Positions 57,996-64,000 of a stretch of 64,000 nucleotides of DNA are shown piece by piece. Positions within the stretch are counted from its first letter, which is position 1. The number at the start of each line of letters is the position of its first letter. Made by a program: the position numbers and the translations under genes. Below the pieces are notes generated by a model, which saw only the letters and a program-made list of their open reading frames with translations, was not told where the DNA came from and searched no databases. Source of the DNA: a candidate division WOR-3 bacterium. Its GTDB lineage: Bacteria > Hydrothermota > Hydrothermia > UBA1063. The stretch is from contig JBDRYS010000001.1 of assembly GCA_039803545.1 (NCBI GenBank), forward strand, positions 499,866 through 563,865, written 5' to 3'.

Positions 57996-60393
57996 ATTTT
58001 CTAATTAGGTCTCCCAAGTTCAACGTTAAGCCTTCTACAAAAAATGCAACTCTTCCATTAAGGAGGAGGATAAAAGAAGGTTCCTTCATAAATCCCGCTT
58101 TGCTCAACTCTTCAGAATCGATTTTGAACACATCACCGTAGAGATTTTTATCCTTCAGGTACGAGATAGCAGAAAGTGTGTCCGAAGTCATTATCACCAG
58201 TCTTCCTGTAAAGTTTCGAAGTTCTGTCACAGCGGAATTTAATGAAGACTTAGAGGCTTCAGATGCAAGATTAACCCATGCGATCAAATAATTTCCCCTT
58301 TCGAGTTCGTAACCCTCAAGTAACTCTTTAAGCCTATCAAGGTTTACGGTCCTGACGACTAAGTCTCCCTCTTTTAGCCATTCCAAGGGGAAGGAGACAT
58401 CAAGAAAAATCGACTGAGTACTATCTTTCTTGACATTAAATTTCCGGCTTTTGCCAAAAACATCACCCAATGCATTCCTAAAACCGTACATCAAATAATA
58501 TTCACCTGGGACAAGCTCAAAAAACACAGCTGAATCTTCATTACTTCCTTCAACATCAAGCCTCACAGGATAATCTTTAAATTTCTGGATAGAAAAGTTG
58601 TAGTAGTACTGCAATTCCTTTGTCACATCAATGCCGTCTCTGGAAAAGGTCAACTTTATCTTTCCAGTCTCAAGTTTTTTAGGGGTCTTGCCTTCAAAGG
58701 TAAAAACTTTCCACCCATTGACATAATATTGTACTCCGTTTAAATCATCGGTTAGCTTTGCAGGGATGCCAAAGGTTCTAAAGACGGCAGAAATAAACAC
58801 ATATATTTCCCTGTCACTCCCCTGCTTAAGCAATAGCGTCTGAACTGGGCTCTGAAAAGGCTTGTAAAACTCCTTTGAATTAACCCTCCTGATGTTTTTC
58901 TTAACCCAACTCAGCAACTTATTATCAAAAGACTCTTCATCATACATTGCTTTAAACCTGCTGTACAATGCTTTCCTATAAAATCCAAATTCTTCGTAAT
59001 AAATCCTGGGCGGGATAACAAAGCTGTCCACAAGAACTTGTGGCGCCCTTGACAATTTTAAAGCGCTATCCATATAGCAGAGTTCATCACAAAGCCCAAC
59101 GGTATCAAGCATTACAAGGTCCTTAGATTCAAATCTTGATAGATAAACCTTAAAAACAGACGCCAAATTGCCGTGATTTTTGTAAAAATTCCACAATGCA
59201 GGCCAGTTTCCCCTTGATTCGGTGAAAATCTTGATTAAAATTGTGTCGTTTATTGAGTCCCTGAATGGAAACTCCAGCTTTTCGAAATACTCCGCACGCG
59301 CCTGCTGAAGATGCTCTAAATCCGGTGAATACTTAGGCCTCTCAGTATCTGGAAGAGTCCGAACTGTCCGCATCGTAAACAATGTATCAAGTTCTAAATT
59401 TTTGCCGAGTTTTAATTTAACTTCAACGGTATCTCTCGTGGGTCTCAAAAAGTAAAAAGCCCTTTTATCACCTTTTTGAGCATAGAGAAGAAAATCGGTT
59501 CTACCGAGAGCAAAAGATCCAACACCTTTACTTAAACTGCAGGCCCAAACGGGTACAAAGGCAGAATAGTTCCACACATTAATGGAGAATGAAACATCCT
59601 TTGCGAGTCTACCGCCATCAAAAACCCTTACTTTCAAAACAAAAGGATTTGTGTAATTCTTTGTTATGTTCAACACCGTGTAATTTCTGTACCTTCTTAT
59701 AATTTCATCAGTAGAGCCTTTGATATTGCCAAAGGCAACAGCAAGTACGATTCCCGCCTTCTTAGAAGGTTCTCGAAACCAGGCAAAATTCAGGTCCGTT
59801 GGCTCTGCCGATCCAAGAAACTTCCACCCCTTTTCAGTCCAGACCTCTACCCATGCATGGTTAGACTCGGTGAAGGGCCACCAGGGCGTATAAACATAAC
59901 GAACGGGAATTGCCACTGTTCTCAGAGCCTTCATAAAAAGGATCGTCATTTCCTCGCATCTTCCAAATCCCCTTTTCAGAGTTGCTGTTGCCGATTGATC
60001 CCATGGATCGGTAGGTTTGTACTCCATGTGAATAAAACACCATTCGTTAACCTTCAGAATTGCCTCTTCTATGGAGCTACAATCTTTTACCAGATTATAG
60101 AGAGTATCTCTGTAAAGCCAGGTAAAGTTTTCCAGAGGTTCTTGGGAAACCCGTGGCGGTATAACATAAGGATAAATAAGCTCCTTTGTCAAATTTTTCC
60201 CCCAGGGGAGCCTCTCCATGTTTACTTTTATCGCTAAAAGGTGCTTTAAAAAGTTTTCTTCATTAAAATTGGCTCGGTCCACAGGAGCAGAATACTCCCA
60301 AATAAATTTAGCCCACTCACCTACTCTCATTTCATCAGCCTTCTTTAATAATGAACTATTTTGAATGAGTATTACAAGGATCAAAGGCCACAT
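57982..60393 (-). CDS. Exported transglutaminase-like protein
   Basis: An 803-residue protein with a signal sequence. The transglutaminase-like core shows a Cys-His-Asp set: RGFGRCEEMT near 145, SNHAWVEVW near 179 and EPTDLNFAWF near 200. The middle third is beta-rich with a LolA/carboxypeptidase-like look, and the last 110 residues (GNYLIAWVNLASEASKSSLN and after) resemble a thioredoxin-like domain without CxxC. Such proteins cleave or cross-link peptides outside the cytoplasm. AGGAGG stands before the ATG, 2 bases after the radical SAM stop, so the two genes are co-transcribed. No sorting domain is seen. Confidence 0.8.
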   Translation of the reverse strand: MWPLILVILIQNSSLLKKADEMRVGEWAKFIWEYSAPVDRANFNEENFLKHLLAIKVNMERLPWGKNLTKELIYPYVIPPRVSQEPLENFTWLYRDTLYNLVKDCSSIEEAILKVNEWCFIHMEYKPTDPWDQSATATLKRGFGRCEEMTILFMKALRTVAIPVRYVYTPWWPFTESNHAWVEVWTEKGWKFLGSAEPTDLNFAWFREPSKKAGIVLAVAFGNIKGSTDEIIRRYRNYTVLNITKNYTNPFVLKVRVFDGGRLAKDVSFSINVWNYSAFVPVWACSLSKGVGSFALGRTDFLLYAQKGDKRAFYFLRPTRDTVEVKLKLGKNLELDTLFTMRTVRTLPDTERPKYSPDLEHLQQARAEYFEKLEFPFRDSINDTILIKIFTESRGNWPALWNFYKNHGNLASVFKVYLSRFESKDLVMLDTVGLCDELCYMDSALKLSRAPQVLVDSFVIPPRIYYEEFGFYRKALYSRFKAMYDEESFDNKLLSWVKKNIRRVNSKEFYKPFQSPVQTLLLKQGSDREIYVFISAVFRTFGIPAKLTDDLNGVQYYVNGWKVFTFEGKTPKKLETGKIKLTFSRDGIDVTKELQYYYNFSIQKFKDYPVRLDVEGSNEDSAVFFELVPGEYYLMYGFRNALGDVFGKSRKFNVKKDSTQSIFLDVSFPLEWLKEGDLVVRTVNLDRLKELLEGYELERGNYLIAWVNLASEASKSSLNSAVTELRNFTGRLVIMTSDTLSAISYLKDKNLYGDVFKIDSEELSKAGFMKEPSFILLLNGRVAFFVEGLTLNLGDLIRKFTPR

Positions 60394-60395
60394 AT

Positions 60396-61562
60396 TTAAA
60401 CCTCCTGAGTTTCACTTTGGAAAAGCGCACCCTGTAAGGCTATCCTGGCAGGTCTTTTGCCTTTAACAGTGATATAAGGCAAAGCCTTCCTCAGGTTTGG
60501 GTAAACCTTTAAAGCATTAAGCAGCGAATGGACAGAAAGGTTTTCCTTCACTTTTAGTATCCACCTTGCAGTCTTTGGGCCAATTCCAGGGATCCTTAAA
60601 AGTTCAAAATAGTCAGCCTTAGTGATTTCTACAGGAAAGAAATCAATATGTTGCAAAGCCCACAATTCCTTTGGATCCTTCGTTAATGGCAGAAACCCCG
60701 CCTCATCGAAAACAATTTCTTCAAGGTTAAACCCGTACCTCCTCAATAAATAATCTACTTGGTAAAGTCTTACTTCTCTTGTTATATTTGTAGGTGGCTT
60801 GTTTTCCAGCGGAGTTCCTGGAACGGGCTGGAAAGCGCTATAATAAGCCCTTGAAAGCCTAAGATTTCTATAAAGATCATAAACCCTTTTAAAAATTTGA
60901 AGGTCATTTTCTCCTGCAGCTCCAACAACAAACTGGGTTGTGAACCCATCCTTCAAAATATCAGGGTGACTCTCTTTTATAGCGGAAATTTTGCTGAGCT
61001 TCTCTAATAGATCCTTTGCAAGGTCTTTTTTTGACGAGACTCTCTTTAAGTAAACATCGTCCGGTGCTTCTAAATTAACAGAAACCCTCGACGCCAACTT
61101 TACTGCTTCTTCAACACTCTGAATGGAAACCCCGGGCAGGATTTTCAGGTGGATGAAACCTTTGAAGTGATATTTATTTCTTAAAAGCCAAACGGTATCA
61201 ATGAGTTCCTGCATAGTCCTTTCAGGATCTCTTTTGACCCCTGAAGAAAGGAACAAACCGCTCACAATTCCTCTATGATAAAGATTAATGAAAACGTCAG
61301 CCAGTTCCTGGGGAGTAAAAGAAACTCTCCTTATGTTCATAAATTTGGATATAGAACAATAGGCACAATCGTTTTCGCAGTAGTTGGAGTATAGAACCTT
61401 TAAAAGCCGAACTTTTTTACCATCGGGTAGAAGTTCAGGGTAAATCCATTTAGAGTGGGATATGTCTTTTACTCTCTTTACATCTTCTGAAAGGAAACAG
61501 TCACCACATAAGTCATACTTAGCTGATTCGATGAGAAGTTTGACTTTTGATACGCGGTCCAT
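60396..61562 (-). CDS. Radical SAM protein of the UDG-linked DNA modification/repair family, with helix-hairpin-helix
   Basis: A 388-residue radical SAM enzyme. The cluster motif is CENDCAYC near residue 62, preceded by KVRLLKVLYSNY. A helix-hairpin-helix, RIPGIGPKTARWIL, lies near 325 and suggests DNA contact. This matches the family described as a putative DNA modification/repair radical SAM protein that occurs next to a uracil-DNA glycosylase-like gene. Here the UDG homologue (46540-47250) is 13 kb away. It has no ribosome site; a TAATAT lies about 14 bases before the ATG. The substrate is unknown. Confidence 0.87.
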   Translation of the reverse strand: MDRVSKVKLLIESAKYDLCGDCFLSEDVKRVKDISHSKWIYPELLPDGKKVRLLKVLYSNYCENDCAYCSISKFMNIRRVSFTPQELADVFINLYHRGIVSGLFLSSGVKRDPERTMQELIDTVWLLRNKYHFKGFIHLKILPGVSIQSVEEAVKLASRVSVNLEAPDDVYLKRVSSKKDLAKDLLEKLSKISAIKESHPDILKDGFTTQFVVGAAGENDLQIFKRVYDLYRNLRLSRAYYSAFQPVPGTPLENKPPTNITREVRLYQVDYLLRRYGFNLEEIVFDEAGFLPLTKDPKELWALQHIDFFPVEITKADYFELLRIPGIGPKTARWILKVKENLSVHSLLNALKVYPNLRKALPYITVKGKRPARIALQGALFQSETQEV

Positions 61563-61656
61563 TTTACTGTAGAAATATATTAAACTACAACCATCAGTCT
61601 TTAAAATGTTTGCAAATCCAGCTCCAAATCCTTAAACTTTTTACAGGAGGTGAGCA

Positions 61657-62118
61657 ATGAAGGGAAATGAGAAAATACTGGAAGTACTAAATGATTTACT
61701 GGCCGATGAAATAACGGCCATAAATCAGTATATTGTACATGCTGAAATGTGTGAAAGCTGGGGCTACGAGAAACTAAACAAGATGATCGAAGATAGAGCA
61801 AAAGTAGAAATGAAACATATGGAAATGCTTATAAAGAGAATCCTTTTCCTCGAAGGAAATCCGACAGTTACAAAATTGAAAAAGGTAATGATAGGCTCTA
61901 CAGTGGAGGAGATGTTCAAAAATGACTGGCAAGCAGAATATGATGCTATCGAGGCCTATAACAAAGCTGTTAAGCTCTGTGCAGATCTTGGTGACAATGG
62001 GACAAAGACCTTGTTAGAGTCAATTTTAAACGACGAGGAAAACCATATTGACGAAATAGAAGAGCAACTTGATCAAATCAAACAGATGGGTATACAGAAT
62101 TACTTAGCGAAACAATAA
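61657..62118 (+). CDS. bfr: Bacterioferritin
   Basis: Stores iron in a 24-mer shell. The diiron ligands fall at the E. coli Bfr positions: E18, E51, H54, E94, E127 and H130. M52, the heme ligand between subunits, is also kept. Its 153 residues match the family. AGGAGGTG precedes the ATG by five bases. A terminator follows at 62140-62173. Monocistronic. Confidence 0.96.
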   Translation: MKGNEKILEVLNDLLADEITAINQYIVHAEMCESWGYEKLNKMIEDRAKVEMKHMEMLIKRILFLEGNPTVTKLKKVMIGSTVEEMFKNDWQAEYDAIEAYNKAVKLCADLGDNGTKTLLESILNDEENHIDEIEEQLDQIKQMGIQNYLAKQ

Positions 62119-62139
62119 AAAATTCTTGGTGGAAAATAG

Positions 62140-62173
62140 AAGGGGAGGGGTTAACCCCTCCCCTTTGTTTTTT
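62140..62173 (+). terminator. Terminator between convergent bfr and VWA genes
   Basis: A perfect inverted repeat AAGGGGAGGGG-TTAA-CCCCTCCCCTT (62140-62165) followed by TGTTTTTT. Because it is a self-complementary repeat, it may also serve the opposite gene, though the T-run on that side is broken. Confidence 0.92.
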
Positions 62174-62187
62174 AGTTGATATTAAGT

Positions 62188-63207
62188 TTATGGTGCAACA
62201 AATTGCCATATCTTAGTCAACGTATTTCCACCAGAAGTAATTTTAATCTTCCCAAATATTGAAGAGCCCGTACCAGGGATGGGAGTTATCTTAGCAATCA
62301 CCTTGCTATATCCTTGCGATAAGCCAAATCCCATCGAATTGAAAACGGTTTCGAGAGCATTTGCCTCAACTGCATTAGCGAAAACACCGCCTGTAGAATT
62401 TGCAACCCGCTTTAATTCAGTAAAATCAACACTACCGGTATCTCCAAGTCCCACCGCATATATAGGAATTCCATAGTTTTTCGCCTTGTTTATTACGCTA
62501 TCACTGGTAATTGGGTCACTTTCATTATCTTCACCGTCTGTCAGCACAAGAATTGCGTGACCATATCCCGACTCTCTTCTATTGTATACATAATCGAGAA
62601 GATACCAGAGAGACAAATACAGGGGAGTCCCACCTAATTCAGTTGCACTATCGGCGGCAGTAAAGAGGCCAGTAGTATCTGAAACATAAACAAAATCCTG
62701 CAGAACTCTCAAATAGTAGTCATCTATCCCATCACCATTGGCGTCCCCACTACTTCCTGCAAAATCGAAGATTCCGGCCTTGTGTAAGTTATTATTCGAT
62801 AAAAGCAGTCTTATAAAATCCTTTGAAGCCGTAACTCTTACCCTATTTGGATCATTCCATTCCATACTGCCACTGGAATCGAGTAACAAGGCCACTTTTA
62901 TTTTCCCGGTAGAACTCGGCTGGACGTAGGTAACATCAACAAGCTGGATTTTATAAGAACCAATCGAAGGTTTAACTGAATCTAAAATAACATGAGCTTG
63001 ATTATCAGAGAGCCTTATCACATTGTCTTCATTATCCAGCGCTATAACATTAAGATTGAATTTTCCGGTGGACTGGAAATCCGATTGAGGGACAGCGTCA
63101 CCCAAGAGCCGCAACTCTTTAAGTTCTGGCGTGTTATCGGGCAACTTAATACAGCTCGACAACAACAAGACTACACCCATTATTATAAGTACCTTTAACC
63201 TTGACAT
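62188..63207 (-). CDS. VWA-domain lipoprotein
   Basis: A 339-residue lipoprotein with lipobox LLSSC after a basic start and hydrophobic helix. An N-terminal beta domain of about 80 residues precedes a von Willebrand A domain with a full metal site: DSSGSM near residue 109, a TELGGTPLY threonine, and LTDGEDN near 224. A short GTGSS-containing beta stretch closes the protein. VWA proteins bind partners through a divalent metal. The ATG at 63207 is preceded by AAAGGAGG; the longer frame is rejected. Confidence 0.88.
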   Translation of the reverse strand: MSRLKVLIIMGVVLLLSSCIKLPDNTPELKELRLLGDAVPQSDFQSTGKFNLNVIALDNEDNVIRLSDNQAHVILDSVKPSIGSYKIQLVDVTYVQPSSTGKIKVALLLDSSGSMEWNDPNRVRVTASKDFIRLLLSNNNLHKAGIFDFAGSSGDANGDGIDDYYLRVLQDFVYVSDTTGLFTAADSATELGGTPLYLSLWYLLDYVYNRRESGYGHAILVLTDGEDNESDPITSDSVINKAKNYGIPIYAVGLGDTGSVDFTELKRVANSTGGVFANAVEANALETVFNSMGFGLSQGYSKVIAKITPIPGTGSSIFGKIKITSGGNTLTKIWQFVAP

Positions 63208-63363
63208 ATAACCTCCTTTAGCCTCAAACTTAGATCCGGGACTCAAGATATAAGTTTGAGACGGTTTAGATTATACAGATTTTTTAAATTTCTGTCAAGC
63301 TTTCGTCTTTCCTTAAGGGGGGCCTATTGCAATTAGCCGCTGTTTGAATATTAAAAGCTTTCT

Positions 63364-63392
63364 TTGGAATACCGCCATCTCGAGAGTATAAT
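63364..63392 (+). promoter_or_regulatory. Promoter of the flippase-like gene, probably leaderless
   Basis: TTGGAA (63364-63369), 17-base spacer, TATAAT (63387-63392). The GTG start is at 63399, six bases after the -10 box, with no Shine-Dalgarno sequence. Confidence 0.55.
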
Positions 63393-63398
63393 ATTTTC

Positions 63399-64000
63399 GT
63401 GAAAATACCGGGGTTATCAAAGAAGAATTTGATTATTTCAGCAAGTCTTATCGTTTTGGTTTTGCTAATCATCCTCCTAAAAACGACCTCTAAGGAAACT
63501 TTTGAGGCTTTAAAAAGCGCACAGCCTTCCTATTTATTTTTAGCTCTATTAGCCTGGATTTCCTATGTATTCTTTGACGGCCTGAGATTTGCCCTTGCCA
63601 GTTTAAGCATTGGAGAGCACAAACTTAACTTGCTTACCGCAATAAAAGTTATAACCGTCGGCATCTTCCTGGCAGCAGTTTCGCCATTTCAAGTCGCTGG
63701 TTTACCCGTTCAAATTATGCTTTTAAACAAAAGAAAAATTGGGTTGGGAAGGTCCACAGCGCTTTTGGCAGCACGAGGCTTTATTGGCTACTTAACCATT
63801 TTAATTGCCGTGTTAATTTCATTAAAATACATATGGCCCCCACCCTCAGGAATTGTTAGAGGAATTATCATTTATGCTACTATACTGGTTGCAGGAATTT
63901 TTCTCCTCTATTCTGTTGCTTTGTTTTTGCCTAATTTACTCAAAAAAATCATAAAAAGCGAGAGAATTATTAAGGAAATTTTTTCCCTCAGAGAAACAAC
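63399..64000 (+). CDS. Flippase-like (AglD/MprF-type) membrane protein, 3'-truncated by the window edge
   Basis: An open frame from a GTG at 63399 to the right edge (at least 200 residues). It begins with a basic stretch (KIPGLSKKN) and a membrane helix, then YLFLALLAWISYVFFDGLRF, and the characteristic AAVSPFQVAGLPVQIMLLNKRKIG segment of the lysylphosphatidylglycerol synthase/flippase family (UPF0104). Products of this family move or modify polyprenyl or phospholipid head groups. The gene is divergent from the VWA lipoprotein. Start chosen for the leaderless promoter and hydrophobic N-terminus. Confidence 0.85.
   Translation, partial: MKIPGLSKKNLIISASLIVLVLLIILLKTTSKETFEALKSAQPSYLFLALLAWISYVFFDGLRFALASLSIGEHKLNLLTAIKVITVGIFLAAVSPFQVAGLPVQIMLLNKRKIGLGRSTALLAARGFIGYLTILIAVLISLKYIWPPPSGIVRGIIIYATILVAGIFLLYSVALFLPNLLKKIIKSERIIKEIFSLRET

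Overview
This 64 kb window comes from the chromosome of an AT-rich, probably thermophilic, Gram-negative-type bacterium. Outer-membrane and export features recur: a TonB-dependent receptor, a PorV/PorQ-like barrel, lipoproteins with lipoboxes, and secreted proteins ending in FlgD-like or Por-type C-terminal sorting domains. Together with a DUF6754-like membrane cluster and an Rnl3-type RNA ligase, these suggest a candidate-phylum lineage of the WOR-3 (Stahlbacteria/Hydrothermae) kind. That placement is inference from gene content. I see one tRNA, and no rRNA, CRISPR array, intact insertion sequence or prophage.

Layout. 1-2.6 kb: 3' part of a UvrD/PcrA helicase, then a YitT-family membrane protein. 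2.6-5.9 kb (minus): a tight four-gene cluster of membrane proteins of unknown role, with what looks like a broken small gene behind its promoter. 6.4-13.1 kb (plus): a four-gene operon under a near-consensus promoter, encoding NuoE- and NuoF-like subunits, a 974-residue NuoG/GltD chimera and glutamate dehydrogenase; it looks like an electron-bifurcating NADH/ferredoxin/NADPH module tied to nitrogen metabolism. 13.1-19.7 kb: a Nif3-like protein, two sugar-ABC permeases, an Rnl3 RNA ligase meeting its PIN-domain partner gene tail to tail, and SppA fused to a barrel-like N-terminus. 20.2-30.1 kb (minus): a surface operon with a TonB receptor, a PorV-like barrel, an NHL lipoprotein, two more exported proteins and a sorting-domain protein. 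30.4-33.9 kb: a decayed XRE regulator and a type IIG restriction-modification enzyme.

34-43.5 kb: deoC, an M16 peptidase pair, DUF72, a ferritin-like protein, an EamA transporter, a HEYTH metalloprotease fused to a propeller and a Zn alcohol dehydrogenase. 43.5-46.4 kb (minus): a compact envelope operon with an exported YidD, two TPR-membrane paralogues, a LolA-like protein and a strongly promoted small membrane protein. 46.5-49.8 kb (minus): a housekeeping operon (zinc-ribbon coiled coil, RNase HI, RpoZ, CoaBC, UDG4). 49.8-54 kb: phosphohexomutase, tRNA-Thr(CGU) and pyruvate phosphate dikinase. 54-64 kb: exported propeller, DUF3160, transglutaminase and VWA proteins, a UDG-linked radical SAM protein, bacterioferritin and a truncated flippase-like protein.

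Regulation. Most genes have strong AAGGAGG-type ribosome sites. Several first-in-operon genes lack one and instead have a -35/N17/-10 promoter whose -10 box ends only 6-8 bases before the start codon, which points to leaderless transcripts.
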